DNA of 64,000 nucleotides, taken from positions 655,136 to 719,135 of the forward strand of contig OX638294.1 in the NCBI GenBank assembly GCA_951812325.1, given 5' to 3'. Both the position numbers and the translations under genes were made by a program. Shown here in pieces: positions 34,551 to 42,650 of this stretch. The notes under the pieces are model-generated. The model searched no databases, was not told where the DNA came from, and saw only the letters and a program-made list of their open reading frames with translations. The DNA is from an uncultured Thermoanaerobaculia bacterium (GTDB taxonomy: Bacteria; Acidobacteriota; Thermoanaerobaculia; Multivoradales; Multivoraceae). The first letter of the stretch is position 1. Every line of letters begins with the position of its first letter.

Positions 34551-35338
34551 CGTGGTTGCAGCACGTGGAGCCCGCACTCCTTGCCGGTCTGGGACTCCCA
34601 CCACCACCGGCCGCCGCGGGCGCCCTCGCCGGGGCGTGAAGGCCTGGTGCACGGCGCGCATCCGATCGTCCGGTAGCCGCGGTCGTAGAGCGGGTGGTAG
34701 GGCACTCCCTGCTCGTGAATGTAGGCCCACACCTGGTCCTCGGTCCAGTCGAGCAGCGGGCAGACCTTGACCAGCCGCCCCTTCGTCCGCGTCACCCGGT
34801 CGACCTCCACCTTGTTCAGGACGTCGCGGGTCGGCGTCTGATCGCGGCGCAGGCCGCTGAGCCACGCCGGCGTGCGCGCCAGGGCCCGGCCCATCGGCTC
34901 CACCTTGCGCACGTTGCAGCAACGCTGCCTCCCGACGACCGAGGCGTAGAAGAGATTCGGGCCCCCACGCCGGACCAGCCGCGCCACCTCGGAAGCGCGC
35001 GGCGCCACCATCTCGACCTCGACGCCGTAGTGCAGTCGCACATGCTCGATGTGCCGAAAAGTCTCCTCCGGCAGCCGCCCGGTGTCCAGGGTCACCACCC
35101 GAACCGGCAGGCCGAGTTCATGGCACATGTGGAGGAGGATCATGCCCTCCGCCTGGAACGACGTGGCCAACGTCAACTCGCGGCCCCAGCGGCCGTGGGC
35201 CCAGCGGAGCACCTGTTCGGGCGTTGCAAGTTCCAACTCGATCGCCCAGCCCAGAACGCAGAGGTCGCCGTCCACGGCCTGGTCCGGAAACTCCAGAACG
35301 CCGCTGCCGGGATCGCCGTGATTCGGTTCTTGCTGCAT
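34547..35338 (-). CDS. cysH: APS/PAPS reductase (Fe-S type)
   Basis: A 263-residue reductase producing sulfite from adenylyl sulfate. Cluster cysteines typical of [4Fe-4S] APS reductases are present as C140-C141 and C227/C230 (GCAPC), and the catalytic C255 is in KECGLH. FQAEGMILLH and LDTGRLPEETF form the substrate site. ATG 35338 is preferred over an in-frame TTG at 35347. A symmetrical operator-like site covers the start. The two siroheme genes follow in one operon. No sulfite reductase gene is in the window. Confidence 0.9.
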   Translation of the reverse strand: MQQEPNHGDPGSGVLEFPDQAVDGDLCVLGWAIELELATPEQVLRWAHGRWGRELTLATSFQAEGMILLHMCHELGLPVRVVTLDTGRLPEETFRHIEHVRLHYGVEVEMVAPRASEVARLVRRGGPNLFYASVVGRQRCCNVRKVEPMGRALARTPAWLSGLRRDQTPTRDVLNKVEVDRVTRTKGRLVKVCPLLDWTEDQVWAYIHEQGVPYHPLYDRGYRTIGCAPCTRPSRPGEGARGGRWWWESQTGKECGLHVLQPR

Positions 35339-35362
35339 TTGTGACAAATACGATCACAAATG
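35336..35362. promoter_or_regulatory. Operator-like inverted repeat at the cysH start
   Basis: CATTTGTGA (35336-35344), nine bases, then TCACAAATG (35354-35362) form perfect nine-base arms. The half-site TGTGA resembles Crp/Fnr-type recognition. The site covers the cysH start codon, so binding would block transcription or initiation rather than activate it. The regulator is not in the window. Confidence 0.55.
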
Positions 35363-35419
35363 TCTCTTGGTTGCAACGGATCGCCTGCGGGGGGCCAAAC
35401 GGTCCAACCTCCGACTCCT

Positions 35420-36577
35420 TCAGAGCGAGCGGAGCGTTGCCGCCAGCGCCGCGAGGTCGGATGGGTCGTTGTAGACTTGGGGCGCCACCCTGATCGCCGT
35501 GCCGCGAACCGAAACGACCACCCGCGCCTGTCGCAGGGCCGTCGCGGTCGCGTCGGCATCGAGACCGCGCAGCGAGCGCAGCCCGAACAGGTGGGCGCCG
35601 CGGAAACTCCGGTGTTCCAGGGCGAAACCCGCCTCGCGGAAGGTGTCCTCGAACGGCTGGAGCAGCTTCGCGCAGTACTCTTGGACCCGCTCGGGCCGCC
35701 ACCCGAGCACCATGTCCAGGGCGGCATTCAGCATCGGCAACTGAATCTGGTTGCTCCGCTCCCCCACGTCGTAGCGAGCCGCCGCCGGCCGGTACTCCGG
35801 CACGTACTCGAGCCGGCCGGCAACGAACAACTCGCTGCTCTTGCGGGCGGCCCAGGGCTCCTCCAGCGGCACCCCGCCGTCGAACCGCTCGCCGAACCAG
35901 GCCAGACCACTCTGGTACGGGCCGAACAGCGTCTTGTAGCCGGCGACAACCAGAGCGTCCGGCGCCACCTCCTGGACGTCGAAGGGCATCGCGCCGATCG
36001 ACTGCGTGCCGTCGATCACGACGATCGCACCGACCTCGCGCGCGCGCCGCGCGACCGCGGCCACGTTGAAGCGCGTGCCGTCCGCCCAGTGGACGACCGG
36101 CAGGGCGACCACCGCCGTCTCGCCGTCGACCGCCTCCAGCAGCCGCTCGTTCCAGGCTGCGCCCGGACCTGGGTCGCCGGTTCCCGGACGTGCGACCGTC
36201 CTGAGTTCCGCACCGCTCTCCCCCGCCTTCCGCATCCACGCGTACACGTTGCTCGGAAGTTGCTCGCCCAGGATGACGATGTTCTGGCGCGCCGAGACCC
36301 TGGCGTTGCGCGCGGCGGTGGAAATGCCGTAGGAGGCCGCCGGAATGATCGCGACCCGCCGCGGATCGGAGCCGCCGATCAACCGCGTGAAGCGCTCGCG
36401 CAGGGCGTCCGCCTGGGCGAAGAAATCGTCCGGGCCGATGCTCGACGGGTCGCGCCGCCGCGCCATCCCCTCGAGCCCCGCCTCCTCCACCTCGCGGGCC
36501 AGCGGCGCCATGTAGGCGCAGTTCAGGTAGTGCAGGTCGGGCGGCAGCTGGAACCGGTGTCGCTGGCACTCAAGCAT
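35420..36577 (-). CDS. Class-V aminotransferase (cysteine desulfurase-like)
   Basis: A 385-residue PLP enzyme from ATG 36577. Motifs are LNCAYMAPLAREVEEAG (N-terminal), VHWADGTRFN, VVIDGTQSIGAMPFD (cofactor aspartate and Gln) and AGYKTLFGPYQSG with the Schiff-base lysine. It resembles kynureninase/isopenicillin-N-epimerase-like and Csd-type proteins; no cysteine loop typical of desulfurases is obvious. It is 81 bases upstream of cysH on the same strand, which hints at sulfur metabolism. Substrate not established. Confidence 0.82.
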   Translation of the reverse strand: MLECQRHRFQLPPDLHYLNCAYMAPLAREVEEAGLEGMARRRDPSSIGPDDFFAQADALRERFTRLIGGSDPRRVAIIPAASYGISTAARNARVSARQNIVILGEQLPSNVYAWMRKAGESGAELRTVARPGTGDPGPGAAWNERLLEAVDGETAVVALPVVHWADGTRFNVAAVARRAREVGAIVVIDGTQSIGAMPFDVQEVAPDALVVAGYKTLFGPYQSGLAWFGERFDGGVPLEEPWAARKSSELFVAGRLEYVPEYRPAAARYDVGERSNQIQLPMLNAALDMVLGWRPERVQEYCAKLLQPFEDTFREAGFALEHRSFRGAHLFGLRSLRGLDADATATALRQARVVVSVRGTAIRVAPQVYNDPSDLAALAATLRSL

Positions 36578-36745
36578 GGCCGACGATCCTACGCGCCCGC
36601 GGCATGAGGTCAGCAGGCCGCTCTCGTCGACCGGGCGTTGACGGATCCGAATGGACCGACCTTCCCAAGGGTGCGGCGAGGCCTTCCGATGTACGAGCGG
36701 GCGACCGGACTGGAGCGCCAAGAAAGACCGGCACCCGACGGCGGA

Positions 36746-38098
36746 TTACGCGGCCGCCAGGGCGCGGTCGAGGTCGCGGATCAGATCGTCCACCGTCTCC
36801 AGGCCGATCGACAGCCGAACGACGTCCGGCCCGGCGCCGGCGGCGGCCCGCTGCTCGTCGCTCAGTTGACGGTGGGTCGTGGAGGCCGGGTGGATGATCA
36901 GTGACCGGGCGTCGCCCACGTTGGCCAGGTGGGAGAACAGATCGCAGGCCTCCACGACCCGGATGCCGGCCTCGTAGCCGCCGCGCACTCCGAACGTGAA
37001 CACCGAGCCGGCGCCTTCCGGCATGTACTTCGCGGCCAGATCGCGGTAGGGACTGCTCTTGAGGCCGGCGTAGGACACCCACGAGACCTTAGGATGTCCC
37101 TCCAGCCACTCGGCGACGACTTGCGCGTTCCGGCAGTGGCGCTCCATGCGCAGCGCCAGTGTCTCGAGCCCGAGCAGCGTGAGAAAGGCGTTCATCGGCG
37201 CCATGGAGGCGCCCAGATCCCTCAGGCCAACCGCGTGCGAGTGGACGGTGAAGGCCAGGTCGCCGAACGTCTCGCTGAACCTCAGTCCATGGTAGGCGGG
37301 CTCCGGCCCGGAGAGACCGGGGAAACGCCCCGACGCCGACCAGTCGAACCGGCCGCTGTCCACCACGGCGCCGCCGATCACCGTACCGTTGCCGGATAGG
37401 AACTTGGTCGTCGAATGGACGATCAGATCGGCGCCCCACTCGAAGGGTCGGCAGAGCCACGGCGTGGCGAGTGTGTTGTCGACGATCAGGAGGGCCCCCG
37501 CGGCCCGAGTCCGTTCGGCCAGGGGCTCGAGGTCGGTGACCACGCCGCCCGGATTCGCCAGGCTCTCGACGAACAGCGCCTTGGCGCCCTGCGCCAGGAC
37601 CGCCTCGACCGCGGAGAGGTCCTCCGTGTCGACGAAATCGCAGCGCCAGTCGAACTTGGGGAACGTCCGGCTGAACTGCGTGACCGACCCGCCGTAGAGC
37701 CGATTCGATGCCGCAAACCGCTCGCCGGCTTCGATCAGCGGAAAGAACGCGAGGACCTGGGCGGCATGTCCCGAGGCGGCGCCGGTCGCACCGCGCCCGC
37801 CCTCCAGGCTGGCGATGCGCTCTTCCAGCGCGGCGACCGTGGGGTTCCCGAGACGGGAGTAGATGAAGCCGAAGGTCTGGAGATTGAACAGGGACGCCGC
37901 ATGGTCCGCGTCGTGGAACGCATAGGCCGAGGTCTGGTGAATCGGCGTCTGGCGCGAGCCCGTCACCGGATCCGGGCCGACGCCGGCATGGATCATCCGC
38001 GTCTCGAACCCCAACCCCCCGCCGCTCTCTCGAGTGCCGTCGCCATCGCCTCCGGTATCCGCCTCGCTGCCGGCTTCCTGCTTCGCTTCCTCGCTCAT
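36746..38098 (-). CDS. metY: O-acetylhomoserine sulfhydrylase-type PLP enzyme
   Basis: A 450-residue Cys/Met metabolism PLP enzyme. After a low-complexity acidic N-terminus (residues 1-28) come ETRMIHAGVGPDPVTGSRQTPIHQTSAY, the YSRLGNPTVAALEERIASLEGG block, VDNTLATPWLCRPFEWGAD and the PLP lysine in HSTTKFLSGNG, ending with SIGLETVDDLIRDLDRAL. Features match MetY, which makes homocysteine from O-acetylhomoserine and sulfide. GGGAGG precedes the ATG. The start overlaps the CoA-binding gene by four bases. Confidence 0.9.
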   Translation of the reverse strand: MSEEAKQEAGSEADTGGDGDGTRESGGGLGFETRMIHAGVGPDPVTGSRQTPIHQTSAYAFHDADHAASLFNLQTFGFIYSRLGNPTVAALEERIASLEGGRGATGAASGHAAQVLAFFPLIEAGERFAASNRLYGGSVTQFSRTFPKFDWRCDFVDTEDLSAVEAVLAQGAKALFVESLANPGGVVTDLEPLAERTRAAGALLIVDNTLATPWLCRPFEWGADLIVHSTTKFLSGNGTVIGGAVVDSGRFDWSASGRFPGLSGPEPAYHGLRFSETFGDLAFTVHSHAVGLRDLGASMAPMNAFLTLLGLETLALRMERHCRNAQVVAEWLEGHPKVSWVSYAGLKSSPYRDLAAKYMPEGAGSVFTFGVRGGYEAGIRVVEACDLFSHLANVGDARSLIIHPASTTHRQLSDEQRAAAGAGPDVVRLSIGLETVDDLIRDLDRALAAA

Positions 38099-38634
38099 CT
38101 CTGCCTCCCTCTCCCCGGGGCCGGCGCCAACCGCTGCCGGCGGCTGGAGATGACCCCGCTGTTCACGCCGCCCCACCCGAGTTCGCCCGACAGGCGCCCG
38201 TACTCGATCTTCGGGCAGCGATCCATGATTACCGTGAGCCCCGCGGCCGCAGCCTCCGCCGCAGCCTCGTCGTTGCGCACGCCGAGCTGCATCCAGACGA
38301 CCTGGATGCGCTTCTCCTCCCGCAACCGAATCGCCTCCCTGACGATTCCCAGGGCCGCCCCGGAGCCGCGGAAGACATCAACCATGTCGACCGGCGCCGG
38401 CGCCTCGTCCAGGGAGGCGCAGGCCTTTTCGCCCAGAATCGAAACCCCTCCGGCAGCCGCCCGCGGATTCACCGGAATCACCCGGTAGCCCTTGCCCTGC
38501 AGGTACTTCATCGCGAAATTCGACGGCCGCTTCCAATTCGGCGACGCACCCACCATCGCGATCGTCCGTACGCGACGGAGAACACCCGCGATCAGCGCGT
38601 CGCTGTAGTGCAGGGCGGAAGCCACGGCGCGCAT
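38095..38634 (-). CDS. CoA-binding protein (YccU-like)
   Basis: About 179 residues from ATG 38634. The fold is a Rossmann CoA-binding domain: TIAMVGASPNWKRPSNFAMKYLQGKGYRVIPVNP, then VDMVDVFRGSGAALGIVREAI and VVWMQLGVRNDEAAAEAAAAGLTVIMDRCPKIEYGRL, with the conserved cysteine of the family. Proteins of this group commonly lie next to metY or in acyl-CoA operons. It overlaps the metY start (ATGA). The 5' end lies against the divergent NACHT-like gene. Confidence 0.88.
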   Translation of the reverse strand: MRAVASALHYSDALIAGVLRRVRTIAMVGASPNWKRPSNFAMKYLQGKGYRVIPVNPRAAAGGVSILGEKACASLDEAPAPVDMVDVFRGSGAALGIVREAIRLREEKRIQVVWMQLGVRNDEAAAEAAAAGLTVIMDRCPKIEYGRLSGELGWGGVNSGVISSRRQRLAPAPGRGRQR

Positions 38635-38652
38635 CCTAGCGCCGGTCGCCCC

Positions 38653-40647
38653 GTGTCGGCTCACCTGTCTGTGGCCAGAGGCGAGGAAGGCCAGGCAGGC
38701 AAGGTTGTCCCAAAACTGCTCGGGGAGTCGTCATTCGGCTCGACCCGGGTCGTCTTCCTTCGGGGCGCGGCCGGCGCAGGAAAGACAGTAGCGCTCCGGA
38801 AGCTGGTTCGCCGCCAGGCAGACGCCTACCTGGACCACCAGGCAACCTTCCTCTACCTCTATGTCGACGCGCAGGCTCGCTATCTCGCCCGGCTGGACGA
38901 CGCCGTGGCGCTTGTGCTCCAGGACCTGAACGCCCACTTCACCTACCGGGCCCTTGCCACGCTGACGAGGCACCGTCTCGTTGTGCCTGTCGTCGATGGT
39001 TTCGACGAACTCCTGGGTGCGGGCGGCGGCGCCGAGGCGATTCAGGCGCTGACGCTGTTCCTGACCCGTCTCGACGGGCGAGGCGCCATGGTCGTTTCTT
39101 CCCGTTCGACCTACTTCGACTTCGGACGAATCCGGACTCAAGCCGATCACTACCGATCCAGCGACGCGAACTTCGAGATCGTGCCCGTCGAGCTCCTGCC
39201 CTGGACGGAAGACGAGATGTGCTCCTACCTCGGTTCAGACGGTCTGTACCAGGATCTGGGGGCCGCCACGCCGCAGGAAGCCCTGGACCGCCTGAAGCAG
39301 GCGTACTTTGCCGGCCCGGACGAGGCCAGCCTGCTCTCGACTCCGTTCTTCCTGACCGCAGCCGTGGATGTGGCTCTCCAGCACGCAATCGAAGACGGGG
39401 ATCTGATCGGAGCACGCGCCTACCGGCCCATCGTCAGGATCATCGAGAGCTTTGTACGGCGCGAAGTCGAGAAGTTCCGCAACACGGCTGACGATCCGAT
39501 TCTCTCCGCGCAGGACCACCGGGGGTTCCTGCGCATGCTCGCCGAGGAGATGTGGTGGCAGGAGCGGCGGGAGCTCGACAGGGAGTCCGTCGAGACGATC
39601 GCGGAGCTCTTCGCGGAGAAGGTCGGGATGTCGGACCGCGAACTCCGTGCCTTTGCCGCGCGCGCGTCCTCCTACGCCTTTCTCACCGCGGGGGAGGGTC
39701 AAGGCCCGGGGCCTGCCCTGCTCGCTTTCTCGCACGAGTACTACTATGCGTTCTTCGTTGCCGGGTTTCTTGCTGAGAGTCTGTGCAGCGGCCACGACGT
39801 CGCCGGGCTGCTCGGCCGTACCGAGGTGAGCCCGACGGTCGCCGAGGAATTCGGCGAGCAGATTCTGGAGAACCCGGATCTCTCGTTGCCAGGTATCCTG
39901 AGAGCTCTCGCGACCCGTCCCGTGCCGGTACCCGAGCGCGAGACGAATCGTGGCAACGCTGGAGCCATCTACGCCGCCATCCTCGCGAAGTCTCCCGCGA
40001 TCCCCGGCCTCCACCTCGTCGACGCGTCCTTTGTCGGCGTTGACCTTCGGAACACTGTTCAGCGAGACGTGGCTCTCACCCGTTGCGACTTCATCGACGT
40101 CGACTTCCGCGCCGCCGACTGGTCGATTGCCGAATCATCGAACTGTACGTTCGTCAGGCCCCGCGTCGCCCCTGCGACCACCCGGCTAGCCGGACTCCAA
40201 CTCGCAGTCGGAATCGAGCTCAACGGGATTGCCCCGGATGATGGCAGAGCGGAGTACGACCCGGGGCAGGTCCGGACCATCTGCAGACGGATCGGCATTC
40301 TGCTTCCGACAAACGAGTCGACCGACACGGGGGTCGAGGAAGTCGGACACAGCGAGCGGTCGGAGCAAACGATCGGACTGCTGCACAAGCTGCTGCGCGT
40401 CGCAGAGAGAACCTACTACCTCTCCGATGACGTCCTCAGGCGCCGCGGCATCTCGAACCGCCCGCCCTGGAACGACCTCGAGAGGCTCCTCCGCAAGCAC
40501 GACCTGCTCGAAGAGAAGGCGGTCCACAAGAGCGGTACCGAACGTCTTCGCCGTCTGGCCTTCCCTCCCAACGTGATCGCAGAAGGCGAAGGCACTGCGG
40601 CGGACCCCGGTATCGAAGGATTCTGGCAAGCGATCAAGCATCTCTGA
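38653..40647 (+). CDS. NACHT-type STAND NTPase, apparently lacking an effector
   Basis: A 664-residue protein from GTG 38653 (ATG 38608 possible). Walker A FLRGAAGAGKTVALRKL lies within the first ~55 residues, Walker B is VVPVVDGFDELLG, and VVSSRST is the sensor region. A helical region follows, then a pentapeptide-like stretch (LVDASFVGVDLRNTVQRD, TRCDFIDVDFRAADWS) and a C-terminal winged-helix-like end. Antiphage NACHT and Avs proteins usually carry an N-terminal effector domain before the P-loop; here almost nothing precedes it. The 5' end meets another gene's start, so truncation is possible. Defence role inferred. Confidence 0.6.
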   Translation: MSAHLSVARGEEGQAGKVVPKLLGESSFGSTRVVFLRGAAGAGKTVALRKLVRRQADAYLDHQATFLYLYVDAQARYLARLDDAVALVLQDLNAHFTYRALATLTRHRLVVPVVDGFDELLGAGGGAEAIQALTLFLTRLDGRGAMVVSSRSTYFDFGRIRTQADHYRSSDANFEIVPVELLPWTEDEMCSYLGSDGLYQDLGAATPQEALDRLKQAYFAGPDEASLLSTPFFLTAAVDVALQHAIEDGDLIGARAYRPIVRIIESFVRREVEKFRNTADDPILSAQDHRGFLRMLAEEMWWQERRELDRESVETIAELFAEKVGMSDRELRAFAARASSYAFLTAGEGQGPGPALLAFSHEYYYAFFVAGFLAESLCSGHDVAGLLGRTEVSPTVAEEFGEQILENPDLSLPGILRALATRPVPVPERETNRGNAGAIYAAILAKSPAIPGLHLVDASFVGVDLRNTVQRDVALTRCDFIDVDFRAADWSIAESSNCTFVRPRVAPATTRLAGLQLAVGIELNGIAPDDGRAEYDPGQVRTICRRIGILLPTNESTDTGVEEVGHSERSEQTIGLLHKLLRVAERTYYLSDDVLRRRGISNRPPWNDLERLLRKHDLLEEKAVHKSGTERLRRLAFPPNVIAEGEGTAADPGIEGFWQAIKHL

Positions 40648-40797
40648 TCGGCGGACTCGCGGGAGGATCCCCGCGTGGCGCCGGCCCACGGAAGGCACGT
40701 TCGCCACTGAGACTCTGAACCCGCCGGCGCAGTGCGCCAGCGGGCCCTCTCTGCCAACGTACGTGACACAGGGGGCATGCCGTTGAATAGTGGACGG

Positions 40798-41019
40798 CAC
40801 ACCCCGCGCCTGGTAGTCCGCCGGTCCAATCTCCCGCCGGCAGCTTCTCGAAGCTTCGATCTTCCCCTTCTAGGCCCGGAACTTGTGGTCCGCGTAGCGC
40901 AGGAACACCAGCCCCAGGACCGGCGTCGAGTACTCCGACGCCCTCAGGCGCGAGTTCGCTCGGAGTTCGTTCGCAGCATCCCAGAGCCGCGCCTCGATCC
41001 GGTTCCCGTTCTCGTTCAT
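40798..41019 (-). pseudogene. hsdM N-terminal fragment (type I methyltransferase)
   Basis: From ATG 41019 the frame reads [19 protein letters not shown] and [22 protein letters not shown], the standard N-terminus of type I modification subunits. A TAG at 40872-40870 interrupts it after 49 codons. The same frame then continues KGKIEASRSCRREIGPADYQ-ARGV, again HsdM-like, before losing similarity. The methyltransferase domain (NPPY) and the hsdS and hsdR partners are absent. Confidence 0.75.
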
Positions 41020-41234
41020 CGCCTGTTCCCCATGCGGCCTCGATGCCGACGCTCGAACACGGCCGCGATGTTACTCCCGACCCCGGTCATCATCGGTGGC
41101 CGAAGAAGCGAGCTCAAAGGAGCGCGGTCCCCTTCCGAAAGACGCGGTTGCCGGCTCGCCGGAGGGCGGCTGGACGATCGGGGTGACCTCCTTCATCCGG
41201 CGCCGGCTGGTCGAATCGGCGCGTTGCCGAGCCA

Positions 41235-41404
41235 CTCAGCCGCAACACCATGCTGGCGATGATCTTCAAGCTCGGACCTGCGCCCAGCGACGCTGGCAAC
41301 GCCTGCGAGGCTTCCGCCACATCGCCAAAGTGATCCGCGATGTCCGCTTCGTTGACGGCATCGAACCAACCGAGGACGCCGACCACACCAGGAACACCGC
41401 CTGA
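41235..41404 (+). mobile_element. IS256-family transposase C-terminal fragment
   Basis: The plus strand reads LSRNTMLAMIFKLG and, after a one-base frameshift, AQRRWQRLRGFRHIAKVIRDV and RFVDGIEPTED to a stop at 41404. This matches the C-terminal end of IS256/Mutator transposases (MVFKL...W-x-x-L-x-G...V-x-G/D-V-x-F-x-D-G). The catalytic core and element ends are missing. Confidence 0.65.
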
Positions 41405-41480
41405 TGATCAACCGCCTTACACGAAGTTTGACCATGGCTCGCCACGGCGCGCATCCTGGCGCAGGAGCGCGGGAAGGACC

Positions 41481-42650
41481 TTAGCGCGGCGGATGGGCCG
41501 CAAGCCCCTCCTCGTCCGGCTCCGTGCCCCAGCCCGGCCGATCGGGCACGACCAGGTAGCCACCGTCCTCGAACTCGGGCTCGTAGGTGAAGACCTCCCC
41601 GTCCCAGGGAAGGCGGTCGATGTCCGTCTCCATGATCCGCAGGTTCGGCGCCGCGGCGCTCATGTGGGCGTTCATCATCGTCGCGAGATGCCCGTAGTAG
41701 TTGTGCGGCGCCACGTTGACTTCATGGGCGCCGGCCAGGGCCGCGATCTTCATCGACTGCCAGACGCCGTTCCAGACCGCGTCGATGATCGCCACGTCGA
41801 CCGCCTCGGCCCGCAGGAACGGCAGGAAGGCGGCGGGCGTGATCAGCGTCTCGCAGGAACTGATCGGGTGCGGGCTCTCCTGGCGCACCGTCGCCAGGCC
41901 CTCGGCGGACGGCGTGTCGATCTCGATCCAGAACAGGTCGAGGTCGGCGAGCGCCCGCACGATCTGGCGGTAGCCGGAGATCTTCGCGTTGAAGTTCAGG
42001 TCGAGCAGGATGTCCATGTCCGCTCCCGCCCCCTCGCGCAGCGCCCCGAGGTGCCGCCGCAGGTTCGAGATCACCTTGCGGTCGACGTTCTGGCCGGGCT
42101 CGAAGGGACGGCCGAAGCCCGGCGCCCAGCCGCGGGGCGAGCCGCTCGAATAGTCGAAGATGTTCGTCTTGAGCGCCGTGAAACCCCGCTCCCGGACCTC
42201 GGCGCCGAGCGCCTTGACGCCATCGATGTCCGTGATCGCGTTCCCGTAGTACTGCGGCAGCCCGATCCGCCAGGTCCCGCAGTGCGACCAGTAGACCCGC
42301 ACGCGGTCGCGCACGCGGCCACCCAGAAGGTCGCAGCAGGGTACGCCGAGCTCCTTGGCCCGGGCATCCAGCAGCGCGTTCTCGATCGCACCGATCGCCA
42401 TCGCCATGACGCCGGACATCGACTGCCGCGCCCGCGTCAGCAGGCGCTGGTAGATGCGCTCCAGGTCCGCGACCCGGTAGCCTTCGACGACCTCGCCCAA
42501 CTGCTCGATCACGGTCGTCACGCCGAGCGCGCCCTGGTGCTGGTCGTACTCGCTCCAGCCGACGACGCCACCGTCGGTCGTGAGCTTCACGAAGTGGTAG
42601 TTCCGCCAACCGGCGTCGCAGTGGCGGGTTTCGATGCGGGCGATCTTCAT
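41481..42650 (-). CDS. Enolase-superfamily (mandelate racemase/MLE) enzyme
   Basis: A 389-residue enzyme. The N-terminal capping domain includes VGWSEYDQHQG and the barrel has the general-base lysine in TALKTNIF (K161), metal ligands in LLDLNFN (D217), WIEID (E243) and SSCETL (E267), and a histidine in VAPHNYYGH near residue 313. It should abstract a proton alpha to a carboxylate. The stop-to-start overlap with the CoA transferase behind it is four bases on the upstream side, making an operon with the acyl-CoA enzymes. Substrate, perhaps a sugar acid, is unknown. Confidence 0.88.
   Translation of the reverse strand: MKIARIETRHCDAGWRNYHFVKLTTDGGVVGWSEYDQHQGALGVTTVIEQLGEVVEGYRVADLERIYQRLLTRARQSMSGVMAMAIGAIENALLDARAKELGVPCCDLLGGRVRDRVRVYWSHCGTWRIGLPQYYGNAITDIDGVKALGAEVRERGFTALKTNIFDYSSGSPRGWAPGFGRPFEPGQNVDRKVISNLRRHLGALREGAGADMDILLDLNFNAKISGYRQIVRALADLDLFWIEIDTPSAEGLATVRQESPHPISSCETLITPAAFLPFLRAEAVDVAIIDAVWNGVWQSMKIAALAGAHEVNVAPHNYYGHLATMMNAHMSAAAPNLRIMETDIDRLPWDGEVFTYEPEFEDGGYLVVPDRPGWGTEPDEEGLAAHPPR

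Larger units (their letters stand above)
40648..41480. other. Gene graveyard of 833 bp
   Basis: No intact gene is supported. The region holds an hsdM fragment on the minus strand (40798-41019) and an IS256 transposase fragment on the plus strand (41235-41404). The intervening ~215 bases have no recognisable content. Decay in both fragments implies an old defence or mobile locus now dissolving between the NACHT gene and an enolase-superfamily gene. Confidence 0.55.
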
